Under the pieces are notes generated by a model. The model was not told the DNA's origin. It did not search any database and was given only the letters and a program-made list of their open reading frames with translations. This document shows positions 1-8,027 of a DNA stretch of 62,928 bases, piece after piece. A program made the translations under genes and the position numbers. Source of the stretch: Cytophagales bacterium. Lineage in GTDB: Bacteria; Bacteroidota; Bacteroidia; Cytophagales; Microscillaceae. Location: the NCBI GenBank assembly GCA_013297825.1, contig JAAFIN010000002.1:1-62928 (forward strand), read 5' to 3'. Within the stretch, counting starts at the first letter, position 1. Each line of letters begins with the position of its first letter.

Positions 1-2010
1 AACTTGATTTTTGCCATATTTTTTTACCACATAATCAATCACATCACCCCTGCGTTCATCATCAAAATCAATATCAATATCAGGCATAGAAACCCTTTCA
101 GGATTAAGAAAACGCTCAAAAAGCAAATTATAACGTATTGGGTCAATGTTTGTAATACCTGTGCAATACGCTACCACACTTCCCCCAGCACTTCCACGAC
201 CAGGCCCCACGACAATTCCGTCTTTTTTGGCTGCATTGATAAAATCCTGCACAATGAGAAAGTAACCAGGAAAACCCATATTTTTGATGGTTTGTAATTC
301 AAAATCAATGCGTTCTTCCACATCAGGAGGAATAGGATTTCCGTAGCGAGGTTTTGCACCTTCGTAAGCCAAGTATTTTAGAAATTCATCTTGAGAATCA
401 AAACCCTCTGGAATGTCAAATTTTGGCATCAAAGTTTTTTGTTTTAGCTTATAACTCTCGCATTGGTCAGCAATGAGGATTGTATTAGAAAGGGCATCAG
501 GCAAATCCGCAAAAAGGTCGGTCATTTCTTTTTTGGATTTAAAAAAGAATTGATTATTAGGAAAACCAAATCTTGTGCCTCGTCCTCTGCCTATGGGCGT
601 AGATTTTTTTTCACCATCTTTTACACAAAGGAGAATGTCGTGAGCATCTGAATCTTTTTCTTCCAAATAAAAAACATTATTAGAGGCAATATATTTTATA
701 TCGTATTTTTGGGCAAATTTCACTAAAACATCATTTACAACATTTTCTTCTTCTAATTCGTGTCTATTTAATTCCAAATAAAAATCATCTTTGAAGGTTT
801 CAATCCACCAAGCTAAGGCACTTTCTGCACTGTCTTCGCCTTCATTAAGGATTATTTGGGCTAATTCCCCTGAAAGACTTCCTGAAAGACAAATTAAATT
901 TTCTTTGTATTCTTTTATCAAATCTTTATCCACACGTGGGAAACCTGAATAATAACCTTCTACATATCCTAAGGAAACAAGTTTAGAAAGGTTCTTGTAA
1001 CCTTTTTCATTTTTGGCTAATAGTACAACTTGAAAACGTTGGTCTTTTTCATTTTTGGTAAATTGCAATCTTCTTCTTTCTTTGGCAACATATACCTCAC
1101 AACCCAAGATGACTTTTTGCCCCAATTCTTCAGCGTATTGCATTGCATAAAAAGCACCGTGTAGATTGCCCAAATCGGTAATAGCAACCGCAGGCATTTC
1201 TAATTCTTTTGATTTCTTAATGATATTTTTGACAAAAGCTGTACTTTGCAAAATAGAATACGCAGAATGTACGTGCAGATGTACGAAAGGCAAAACCTCA
1301 CCATCTGCGACTTGACGTACCTTTTCTTTATTTTTTTGTTGTTTTTCTAATATTTTAGCAAAGTTTGCTTCATCTAAAATGGGTGCTTCATAAACAATTT
1401 TATCAAAAGGCGTTTGGTCTAATGGCGGAACAACTTTTTGCTGTAAAAGCCCAAAAAAACATTTGGCGGTAGCTGACACGTCATAAGAGGCATCGTGAGC
1501 ATCAGCAAAAGTATCATTAAAAAGTTTGAAATAAAGTTCGGTAAGTGTTGCCCATTTGAATTTTCCACCTTTTCCACCAGGCAAAGCAACAAAATCTGTA
1601 GTAGAAAGTTTGGTACAAAAAGTTTTTAACGCATTTTCACCTTGAAAAATATTGTTTAATTGATTTCTCAAAAACTCTGCTCCCATAATCGCAACATCAA
1701 ATTCAATGTTGTGTCCAATGATTAAAGAGGCTTTTTGTGTATCTTTTGTAAATGCGTCCAAAACTTCTAAGAGTGGTTTTCCTTCTTCTAAAGCTCTTTC
1801 TGTGCTTATTCCGTGTACTTTTTGGGAATTGTAAGGAATAAGAAATCCCTCTGGTTTTACGATAAAATTTTGTGCAGACAATAGTTTTCCTGTATTGTCG
1901 TGTAGTTGCCAAGCAATCTGCACGAGGCGAGGCCAATTATCAAAATCTGTAAGTGGTGCTTCGTAATTTTTGGGAAGACCTGTGGTTTCGGTGTCAAATA
2001 TTAAGTACAT
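1..2010 (-). CDS. dnaE: DNA polymerase III alpha subunit with N-terminal proofreading exonuclease domain (3' end beyond window)
   Basis: The gene reads leftward from an ATG at 2008-2010 and is open to the window edge, so about 670 N-terminal residues are visible. Residues 1-190 form a DEDDh 3'-5' exonuclease of the DnaQ/epsilon type: FDTETTG (D6, E8), GHNIEFD (D105) and AHDASYD (H172, D177). From about residue 240 a PHP domain starts with HLHVHSAYS, followed by the polymerase region. The catalytic aspartates PDIDIDFDD lie near residue 640, just before the cut. The protein should be the replicative polymerase carrying its own proofreading activity, a fusion I recall for some Bacteroidota DnaE proteins. 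Both halves are in one uninterrupted frame. The gene is followed upstream by repeat-rich DNA, so its promoter is not obvious. Identity is very secure; the start is chosen because MYLIFDTETTG is the usual exonuclease N-terminus. Confidence 0.95.
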   Translation of the reverse strand, partial: MYLIFDTETTGLPKNYEAPLTDFDNWPRLVQIAWQLHDNTGKLLSAQNFIVKPEGFLIPYNSQKVHGISTERALEEGKPLLEVLDAFTKDTQKASLIIGHNIEFDVAIMGAEFLRNQLNNIFQGENALKTFCTKLSTTDFVALPGGKGGKFKWATLTELYFKLFNDTFADAHDASYDVSATAKCFFGLLQQKVVPPLDQTPFDKIVYEAPILDEANFAKILEKQQKNKEKVRQVADGEVLPFVHLHVHSAYSILQSTAFVKNIIKKSKELEMPAVAITDLGNLHGAFYAMQYAEELGQKVILGCEVYVAKERRRLQFTKNEKDQRFQVVLLAKNEKGYKNLSKLVSLGYVEGYYSGFPRVDKDLIKEYKENLICLSGSLSGELAQIILNEGEDSAESALAWWIETFKDDFYLELNRHELEEENVVNDVLVKFAQKYDIKYIASNNVFYLEEKDSDAHDILLCVKDGEKKSTPIGRGRGTRFGFPNNQFFFKSKKEMTDLFADLPDALSNTILIADQCESYKLKQKTLMPKFDIPEGFDSQDEFLKYLAYEGAKPRYGNPIPPDVEERIDFELQTIKNMGFPGYFLIVQDFINAAKKDGIVVGPGRGSAGGSVVAYCTGITNIDPIRYNLLFERFLNPERVSMPDIDIDFDDERRGDVIDYVVKKYGKNQV

Positions 2011-2384
2011 TGCTCAAAAGTTTAAGGTTCAAAGTTTAAGGTTCAAAAAGTTCAAAGGCTTAAAGTTTAAGGTTCAAAAGGTTCAAGGCTCAAAAAGTTC
2101 AAGGTTCAAAAGCTCGAAAATTTAAGGTTTAAAAATCAAATAAAATCCTGCTAATCTTTAAATCCTGTAAATCCTGCTCTAAAATCCTAAAAATTCTGTT
2201 CTAAAATCCTGTTAATCTTTAAATCCTGTAAATCCTGCTCCAAAATTATTAAAAAAATAGATTAAAAAAATAAAATTATTTTATTTTTTTAATCTATTTC
2301 ACATTTTTTTTATTTTTTGGCTGTTTTGTATTTCCTGACATCTTTCACCTTTTTCCTGACAGCTTTCACCTGACACCTTTGATT
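2011..2384 (+). repeat. Intergenic word-repeat block
   Basis: This gene-free stretch separates dnaE and the pterin dehydratase gene. From 2020 to 2130 it holds about ten imperfect copies of AAGTTTAAGGTTCAAA-like words. From 2140 to 2245 it holds AAATCCTGTTAATCTTTAAA-like words. After an A/T hairpin (2255-2299) come TTTCCTGACATCTTTCACC-like words at 2330-2380. The same vocabulary recurs in most intergenic regions of the window. No ORF or RNA gene is apparent in it. Confidence 0.85.
2255..2299. terminator. Perfect A/T foldback, possible bidirectional terminator
   Basis: Arms 2255-2275 and 2279-2299 are exact reverse complements (21 bp) around a 3-nt loop. The stem is almost wholly A/T with long A and T runs, and lies downstream of the minus-strand pterin dehydratase gene. 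It could end that transcript, but the low G+C of the stem makes termination strength uncertain. Confidence 0.5.
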
Positions 2385-2627
2385 TTATTTATAATTTTCA
2401 AAAATTGTATCTATTGCATTAGCCAAATCATAATCTTTTTGTGTAACTGTATTTCCTGCGTCGTGTGTGCGAAGATTTACCACAATTTTATTATAAACAT
2501 TTGACCATTCAGGGTGATGTTCCATTTGTTCAGCCACAAAAGCACATTCCAACATAAAAGCCATTGCTTTTCTGAAATCTTTACACAAAAAAGTGCGTGT
2601 AAGTGTATTATTTTCGTTTTGCCACAT
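2385..2627 (-). CDS. 4a-hydroxytetrahydrobiopterin dehydratase (pterin-4-alpha-carbinolamine dehydratase)
   Basis: An 80-residue protein that matches the PCD/DCoH family over its whole length: the FRKAMAFMLECAFVAEQ helix, the EHHPEWSNVYNKIVVNL catalytic histidine motif and THDAGNTVTQKDYDLA. The family dehydrates 4a-hydroxytetrahydrobiopterin during recycling of the pterin cofactor of aromatic amino acid hydroxylases. Here the partner hydroxylase is not in the window. I start it at the ATG at 2627 (MWQNEN). The seven extra codons upstream (from a TTG) are encoded by the GTTCAAAAG repeat and are unlikely to be translated. Confidence 0.9.
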   Translation of the reverse strand: MWQNENNTLTRTFLCKDFRKAMAFMLECAFVAEQMEHHPEWSNVYNKIVVNLRTHDAGNTVTQKDYDLANAIDTIFENYK

Positions 2628-2639
2628 AAGAAGGTTTAA

Positions 2640-2745
2640 AAAGTTCAAAAGTTCAAAAGTTCAAAAGTTCAAAAGTTCAAAAAGTTCAAAAGTTCAAAAG
2701 TTCAAAAAGTTCAAGGTTCAAAGGTTCAAAAAGTTCAAGGTTCAA
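2640..2745. repeat. AAAAGTTCAAAAGTTCAA tandem word repeat
   Basis: About ten head-to-tail copies of a 9-10 base word (AAAGTTCAA, sometimes AAGGTTCAA) fill the gap between dxr and the pterin dehydratase gene. The run abuts the start of the latter gene and accounts for its spurious N-terminal extension. Confidence 0.85.
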
Positions 2746-2805
2746 TATTTTTATGGTTTTTAAAAGAAATTTACTTTTTCCTGACTACTGATTACTGACC
2801 CCTGA

Positions 2806-3957
2806 CTACTTTATCCTTTTCCACATAAATTCCCTCGTTTCTTTATCACACTGCACATAATCCTCGTAAGTAGGTTTTTGCACAAAATGAATTTCAGACA
2901 TTGCTTCTGCAATCAAATCAGACATTCCCAAAAACGAAATTTTATCTTGTAAAAATGCCTCAACTGCTATTTCATTGCTTGCATTAAGCACACAGGGCAA
3001 TGTTCCGCCTTTTTCTAATGCTTTAAAAGCCAACGCAAGATTTTGGAAAGTATCTAAATCTGGTTTTTCAAAAGTAAGATTAGGATATTTTAAAAAATCA
3101 AAACGTGGAAAATCATTTTTGAGGCGATAAGGATACGCCAACGCATACTGAATAGGAAGTTTCATATCAGGCAAACCCATTTGAGCCTTCATAGAACCGT
3201 CCTCAAATTGTACCAAAGAATGAATAATGGATTGTGGGTGAATAATTGCCTCAATTTGGTTATTTTCCACCCCAAAAAGCCATTTAGCTTCAATAACTTC
3301 AAGCCCTTTATTCATCAAAGATGCACTATCAATGGTAATTTTCGCACCCATTGTCCAATTTGGGTGTTTTAAGGCTTCATTTTTGGTAATTTTTAATAAA
3401 TCTTCACGTTTTTTGCCACGAAAAGGGCCTCCTGATGCAGTCAAAATAATTTTTTCAATTTTGTTATTTTCTTCGCCTACAAGACATTGAAATATCGCAG
3501 AATGTTCAGAATCCACAGGTAATATTTTGACATTTTTATTTTTTGCCAAATTCATCACCAAATCACCAGCTACGACCAAAGTTTCTTTGTTTGCCAAAGC
3601 AATATTTTTGCCTGCTTCTATTGCCTTTATGGTGGGGAGAAGTCCAGCATAACCCACAACCGCAGTAAGTAAGGTATCTAAAAAATCACTTTGCAAAAAA
3701 TCTATAAGTGCATTTGTTTCGTGTTGGACGTCAATTCCACTATGAAGGAGTGCATTTTTTACCTTTTCAAAAGCATTTTTGTCTGCAACCCACACCATTT
3801 TAGGCTTAAATTGCAAGGCTTGTGCAATCACAAGCTCGCTTTGCTGACGTGTGGTAAGCAATGTTACATTAAATTTGTCAGGGTTTTGGGCAATCACGTC
3901 CAACGCTTGCGTGCCTATAGAACCTGTACTACCCAAAATACCTATTTTTAAAACCAT
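2806..3957 (-). CDS. dxr: 1-deoxy-D-xylulose-5-phosphate reductoisomerase
   Basis: The 383-residue protein is full length for Dxr, the second enzyme of the MEP isoprenoid pathway (DXP to MEP, NADPH-dependent). It shows the N-terminal Rossmann motif GILGSTGSIGTQALDV, the metal- and substrate-binding segment VDSEHSAIFQCL, the flexible-loop ASGGPFRG, and HPNWTMGAKITIDSASLMNKGLEVIEA (active-site His and the SLMNKG serine/asparagine/lysine). It starts at the ATG at 3957. It supplies isoprenoid precursors for quinones and for the carotenoid genes seen elsewhere in the window. No other MEP gene is nearby. It may be co-transcribed with the pterin dehydratase gene, separated by repeats. Confidence 0.97.
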   Translation of the reverse strand: MVLKIGILGSTGSIGTQALDVIAQNPDKFNVTLLTTRQQSELVIAQALQFKPKMVWVADKNAFEKVKNALLHSGIDVQHETNALIDFLQSDFLDTLLTAVVGYAGLLPTIKAIEAGKNIALANKETLVVAGDLVMNLAKNKNVKILPVDSEHSAIFQCLVGEENNKIEKIILTASGGPFRGKKREDLLKITKNEALKHPNWTMGAKITIDSASLMNKGLEVIEAKWLFGVENNQIEAIIHPQSIIHSLVQFEDGSMKAQMGLPDMKLPIQYALAYPYRLKNDFPRFDFLKYPNLTFEKPDLDTFQNLALAFKALEKGGTLPCVLNASNEIAVEAFLQDKISFLGMSDLIAEAMSEIHFVQKPTYEDYVQCDKETREFMWKRIK

Positions 3958-4006
3958 TTTTTTTTAATGATGAATTATAAATGATGAATTATAAATGAAA
4001 CAGCCA

Positions 4007-4065
4007 TTTTTCAAAAAAATGGTCTGCACCGTAGTTTACGAAGGTCTGACCATTTTTTTGAAAAA
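4007..4065. repeat. Foldback element, constant 29-nt core with 18-bp arms (copy 1)
   Basis: Arms 4007-4024 and 4048-4065 are exact reverse complements: TTTTTCAAAAAAATGGTC and its complement. They enclose the core beginning GTCTGCACCGTAG and ending AGGTCTGAC. The same core recurs twice near 21.8 kb with different arms. The hairpin sits between dxr and the following divergent gene. Confidence 0.85.
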
Positions 4066-4134
4066 TCACAAATATAATGATAAATGAACCAAACAAATAC
4101 AAATCTATTATTTTCAAAAATACCTTATAAAGCG

Positions 4135-4142
4135 TATATTTG
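4135..4142 (+). promoter_or_regulatory. Putative -7 box TATATTTG
   Basis: TATATTTG fits the Bacteroidota -7 consensus TAnnTTTG and lies 26 bases before the ATG of the lipoprotein gene. No convincing TTTG -33 box is seen at the expected distance. Confidence 0.35.
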
Positions 4143-4168
4143 CAAAAAAACAAAAAGATTATTTCAAA

Positions 4169-4705
4169 ATGAAATTTATTATCTGCACTCGTCTTTTTCG
4201 TAATGTTATCTTTTCAGGCTTATTCCCCCTTTGGATTTTCTCCCCCTTTGGGGGCTGGGGGGCTTTGTTGGGGAGTTTAATTTTTACCTCCTGCCAAAAT
4301 GATTGCGAACCAGCACCCAAAAATCAAATAAATTTTAGATTTTTGCAAAAAAATACTTTAAAAGCTGACACTATAAGCATTACCCAAATACAAGTTAATG
4401 AAAAAACTGATGCAACAGCACGTCCCAATTTTTCAAGTTTCCTCTTAATGGACATCAATCCAACAGAAAATTTTACAACTTATACTTTCACAGGAACACG
4501 CAAAAATATTCCTTTTTCGCACACAGTTGTATTGCAATATGACCGAAATCTTACAAAAAATGGAAGTGGAAAATGTGGCTCCATTATAAAAATTGAAAAT
4601 CTAAATCTTCAAAACTCAACTTTTCAGGAAATTGTTATCCGAAATGCTACCCTTGAAAATGACAAACGTAATCAATATGATGTAGGGCTTATTTGTGTCC
4701 AATAA
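4169..4705 (+). CDS. Putative lipoprotein of unknown function
   Basis: A 178-residue protein with no family I recognise. The N-terminus looks like a lipoprotein signal peptide ending in FTSC (Cys about residue 42), so it is probably an envelope lipoprotein. The signal peptide is unusually long because it contains a segment (SPFGGWGALLG) encoded by the G/C-rich CCCCCTTTGGGGGCTGGGGGGC repeat at 4240-4275, which is found elsewhere in the window. The mature part is beta-rich and polar, and a cysteine at about residue 131 and one near the C-terminus could pair. Transcribed alone. The following block to pepA is all repeats. Confidence 0.6.
   Translation: MKFIICTRLFRNVIFSGLFPLWIFSPFGGWGALLGSLIFTSCQNDCEPAPKNQINFRFLQKNTLKADTISITQIQVNEKTDATARPNFSSFLLMDINPTENFTTYTFTGTRKNIPFSHTVVLQYDRNLTKNGSGKCGSIIKIENLNLQNSTFQEIVIRNATLENDKRNQYDVGLICVQ
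4240..4275 (+). repeat. G/C-rich repeat CCCCCTTTGGGGGCTGGGGGGC inside a signal peptide
   Basis: This G/C block is very unlike the surrounding A/T-rich DNA. It also occurs, with small changes, at 11746-11795, 26718-26740, 39690-39715 and as an inverted pair at 41508-41605. Here it is translated in frame. A partial copy (CCCCCTTTGG) precedes it at 4224. Confidence 0.8.
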
Positions 4706-4914
4706 AGGTTTAAAGTTCAAAGTTTAAGGTTCAAAGTTTAAGGTTCAAGGTTGTTTAAGGTTCAAGGTTCAAAAAACATAACAAAATCCTGCTAATTCTT
4801 AAATCCTGATTCAGACTTTGGCTGTTTAATCCTGTTAATCTTTTAATCCTGAAAATCCTGATTCAGACTTTGGCTGTTTCATTCATAATTTATAATTCAT
4901 AATTCATCATTAAA
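4706..4914 (+). repeat. Modular word-repeat block before pepA
   Basis: In order: TTTAAGGTTCAAAG words (4707-4775), AAATCCTG/TTAATCTTTAAATCC words (4784-4862), CAGACTTTGGCTGTTTCATT (4864-4885) and CATAATTTATAATTCATAA words (4886-4910), running up to the pepA ATG at 4917. The same module order recurs at 55037-55183, 36903-37046, 57001-57170 and 62741-62928, and in the opposite orientation at 24250-24372. Confidence 0.85.
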
Positions 4915-4916
4915 AA

Positions 4917-6359
4917 ATGCTTTTAATTCAAAACATTTCAAAAACAAATGCACAATATCCTACTATTTTTTTAGTAGAAAATTTGCAAAATTTCTTTAAT
5001 GAAAATAATTTTTCAGAAAAAGAAAAAAATTATTTCTTACAAAAAACACAAGAAGATGGTGCTTATTTTTTGCCTTTGCCTGCGATTGATGAAGTTCCTG
5101 TTTTGGTTTTAGTTTCCAAAAAACAAAAAAATCAAAATATTTTGTTGGAAAAATACCGAAATCTTGGACACGAATTAGTACAGTGGGCTAATAAATCAGC
5201 ACAAAATATTGTGCAGGTAATTTCGCAAATTGATGCAGATTTGACAGTTGCGTTTTTGGAAGGTGCATTATTAAGTCAGTATCATTTTGATAAATACAAA
5301 ACAGACCAAGACGCAAGAACACAAAGGGAAAAATCCAAACTTAAAGAAATTCATCTGTGGAATTTTGAGGAAACAAGCATTTTAGAACTAAAAAATCTCA
5401 TAAATGCAGTACATATTACACGTGATTTGGTTAATCAACCTGCCAATGTATTAAATGCGGTTATTTTTGGGGAAGAAGTAGAAAGATTAGGAAAAATCTA
5501 TAATTTTCGTACAGAAATTTGGAATAAAAATAAAATAATGGAGGAAAATATGCTTGGATTGCTTGCAGTTAATCAAGGCAGTAGGGTAGAGCCACGTTTT
5601 ATGATAATGGAACACAAACCTCAAAACGCCCAAAATACACAACCTATTGTTTTGATAGGAAAAGGTGTTACTTTTGATACAGGAGGAATTTCTCTAAAAC
5701 CTACTGAAGTAATGTTTTATATGAAGTGTGATATGGCTGGTGCTGGTGCAGTAGTAGGTGCTATGTGTGCGATTGCCCAAAATAATCTTCCTTTTCACGT
5801 GATTGGGCTTATTCCTTCTACTGACAACCGCATAAGCGTAGATGCTTTTACGCCTGGCGACATTATCACTATGCGAAATGGCAAAAACGTTGAAATGCTC
5901 AACAGTGATGCAGAAGGACGTATGATTTTGGCTGATGCGTTGGATTATGCCAAAAGTCTAAATCCTTTATTTACGGTGGATTTGGCAACACTTACAGGTT
6001 CAGCAATGCGTGCAGTAGGTTATGAAAGTGCGGTAATTATGGGCAATACTGACGAAGAAAATTTGGATAATTTGGTAAAAATTAGTGAAAATGTAGCAGA
6101 AAGGCTCATAAAATTTCCTTTGAGTGATGATTACGAAGAACATATCAAATCTGATATTGCAGATATGAGCAATCTTGGACGTGCAGAAGCTGGAAGCATA
6201 TCAGCAGGGCGTTTTTTACAACATTTTGCACCTGAAAATTGGTGTCATATTGACCTCGCAGCACCTGCATATCTTTCTGCCCCACGAGCTTATCGTCCAA
6301 AAGGTGGAACAGGTTTTGGGGTAAGAATTTTGTATAATTTGGTAAAGAACTACAAATAA
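4917..6359 (+). CDS. pepA: Leucyl aminopeptidase, family M17
   Basis: A 480-residue M17 metallopeptidase, the usual length. The C-terminal catalytic domain holds the metal/lysine motif GKGVTFDTGGISLKP (about residues 247-261) and the signature NSDAEGRMILADAL (about 329-342). D(M)AGAGAVVGAM and VDLATLTGSAM are also typical. The N-terminal third is the less conserved macro-like domain of the family. It removes N-terminal amino acids from peptides in the cytoplasm as a hexamer with two divalent metals per active site. No signal peptide. It begins at the ATG directly after a repeat block and is followed by an A/T-rich spacer with a possible weak hairpin (6447-6488). Confidence 0.95.
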   Translation: MLLIQNISKTNAQYPTIFLVENLQNFFNENNFSEKEKNYFLQKTQEDGAYFLPLPAIDEVPVLVLVSKKQKNQNILLEKYRNLGHELVQWANKSAQNIVQVISQIDADLTVAFLEGALLSQYHFDKYKTDQDARTQREKSKLKEIHLWNFEETSILELKNLINAVHITRDLVNQPANVLNAVIFGEEVERLGKIYNFRTEIWNKNKIMEENMLGLLAVNQGSRVEPRFMIMEHKPQNAQNTQPIVLIGKGVTFDTGGISLKPTEVMFYMKCDMAGAGAVVGAMCAIAQNNLPFHVIGLIPSTDNRISVDAFTPGDIITMRNGKNVEMLNSDAEGRMILADALDYAKSLNPLFTVDLATLTGSAMRAVGYESAVIMGNTDEENLDNLVKISENVAERLIKFPLSDDYEEHIKSDIADMSNLGRAEAGSISAGRFLQHFAPENWCHIDLAAPAYLSAPRAYRPKGGTGFGVRILYNLVKNYK

Positions 6360-6589
6360 AACGAAAACTTATTTTTTTGTATTTTTTTTATAATTTTTTT
6401 TCAAGAAAATTGTAATATCACACAAAGATTTTAGTATAAAATTAAAACATCAAATCAGAAATTAAAACATTTTTTTCTGATTGATGTTCTTATAAAATAT
6501 AAATACTTCAATAAAATTAAAATTTTTACCAAAAAATTTTCATTAAAGTTCCTTTTTTTTAGGATTCATAAAATACAAATTAAATCATT

Positions 6590-7756
6590 ATGAAAAATTG
6601 CATAAAACAAAAACCGTTTTTTTTAATTCTATTTTTAACATTTTTTACAAACAATTTTATAAATAACCTTTTTGCTCAAAATTTTTTGCTTTCTGTTTTT
6701 TCTGAAAATGGAGAACGTTTTTGGGTGGTTATAAATGGTGAGAAAAAAAATGACAAAGCATCATCAAGTGTTAAAGTCGCAGATTTGACAGGTAGTTATT
6801 GGAAAATGAAAGTAATGTTTGAGAATGAAAGCCTCCCTGAAATCTCCCAAAATGTATATCGCCCTTTTGATGCCTCTCAAACCACTTACCAAATCAAAAA
6901 AAATCGCAAAGGAAATTATGTATTGCGTATGTATAGTGCTAATGATTTTGGTTTTGAAAATAATAACACAACTTCACGCAATAACCAACCACGCAATAAT
7001 GGAAATAATAACCAAAATAACAATGGTAATGGACAAAATAACCGAAATAATGGCAATAATAGCAACAACAATAATAATAATAACAATGGTAATAACAATG
7101 GCGTGAATATCAATATAAATCTTGGAAATGGTGTTGGTGGAAATGCAGGAAACAATGGAAATAATGGCACTTGGAACAATGGAAATAACGGTAATAATAA
7201 TAATGGAAACAATGGAAATTGGAATAATAATAACAATAATAATGATGATGATGACGATAATTATGTCCAAAATCCTAACAACAACAATAATAATACAAAC
7301 AACAATGGAAATAATGGCTCTTGGAATAACGGAAACAATGGCAACAACGGAAATTGGAATAATGGCAACAACGGAAATAATGGCTCTTGGAATAATGGCA
7401 ACAATGGAAATAATGGCAATAACGGAAATTGGAATAATGGTAACAATGGCAATGGAAAATGCCAAATGCCAATGTCCTCAAATGATTTTGATGTAGCTTT
7501 CCAAAATGTAGAAAGACAACGTATGGAAAGCAATAAAATGACTATCGCAAAACAAGTTACTGAACGCAACTGTATGACCGTTCAACAAATTCGTAAAATA
7601 GGTAGCATTTTTGATTTTGAAAATCACAAACTTGAATATATCAAATATGCTTATGATAATTGTTTTGACAAACAAAATTACTACCTGCTCAATGATATGT
7701 TTGATTTTAGTTCCAGCATCACCGAATTAGACAAATTTTTACAATCAAAAAAATAA
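6590..7756 (+). CDS. Secreted DUF4476 protein with long Asn/Gly-rich linker
   Basis: The 388-residue protein has a signal peptide (about residues 1-30, ending in FINNLFAQN), an N-terminal beta domain (about 30-120), and a low-complexity linker of about 165 residues (roughly 125-290) made of repeated NGNNGNW/NNGNNGS units with a DDDDD stretch. A C-terminal DUF4476 domain covers about the last 95 residues, with MPMSSNDFDVAFQNVERQ, MTVQQIRKIGSIFDFENHK and YAYDNCFDKQNYYLLNDMF. DUF4476 is common in Bacteroidota and its function is unknown to me. The linker DNA is a degenerate AATGGNAAYAAY repeat likely to vary in length between strains. A good terminator follows at 7791-7831. Confidence 0.8.
   Translation: MKNCIKQKPFFLILFLTFFTNNFINNLFAQNFLLSVFSENGERFWVVINGEKKNDKASSSVKVADLTGSYWKMKVMFENESLPEISQNVYRPFDASQTTYQIKKNRKGNYVLRMYSANDFGFENNNTTSRNNQPRNNGNNNQNNNGNGQNNRNNGNNSNNNNNNNNGNNNGVNININLGNGVGGNAGNNGNNGTWNNGNNGNNNNGNNGNWNNNNNNNDDDDDNYVQNPNNNNNNTNNNGNNGSWNNGNNGNNGNWNNGNNGNNGSWNNGNNGNNGNNGNWNNGNNGNGKCQMPMSSNDFDVAFQNVERQRMESNKMTIAKQVTERNCMTVQQIRKIGSIFDFENHKLEYIKYAYDNCFDKQNYYLLNDMFDFSSSITELDKFLQSKK
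7040..7455 (+). repeat. Degenerate AATGGAAACAAT coding repeat
   Basis: Reiterated AATGG(A/C)AA(T/C)AA(T/C) units encode the Asn/Gly/Trp-rich linker of the DUF4476 protein. The section at 7310-7455 holds near-identical 30-60 base units (NGNNGNW and NGNNGSW), suggesting recent slippage or unequal exchange. Confidence 0.85.
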
Positions 7757-7790
7757 TTTTTAGTTTTATTTTAAATTTTTTAAAACTTAT

Positions 7791-7831
7791 AAAAAAACCT
7801 GTTCAATAAAAAACATTGGACAGGTTTTTTT
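7791..7831 (+). terminator. Intrinsic terminator of the DUF4476 gene
   Basis: AAAAAAACCTGTTCAAT pairs with ATTGGACAGGTTTTTTT (one G-T pair) around a short A-rich loop. The stem is followed by a T run, 35 bases after the stop codon. Confidence 0.8.
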
Positions 7832-8027
7832 GTTTATTTTGTAATTTTTACCACCAATTTAAAAAATTCTTGAAAGCATTTTTTTATAAAAATATTACAA
7901 CAACTAATTTATTATTTTTTTTATAAATAAAATACGCAAAAACATAATTTTATTTTTTTTACAACATAAAATTTGTTCTTTTGCAAAAAACTAAAAAACA
8001 CAAAAACAAAATAAGAAAACTGTTACT

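Noticed and set aside
1703-1936. 77-residue minus-strand frame in dnaE
   Set aside because: It is out of frame with the well conserved exonuclease domain.
2628-2648. N-terminal extension of the pterin dehydratase (MNFLNLL)
   Set aside because: It needs a TTG start and is encoded by the GTTCAAAAG repeat. The ATG at 2627 fits the family.
2640-2745. Possible CRISPR array
   Set aside because: The repeats are 9-10 bases, contiguous and without unique spacers, and no cas gene is present.
6916-7569. Several long frames overlapping the Asn-rich linker (Leu-, Ile- or Met-rich products)
   Set aside because: They are low-complexity mirror products of the AATGGAAAC repeat.
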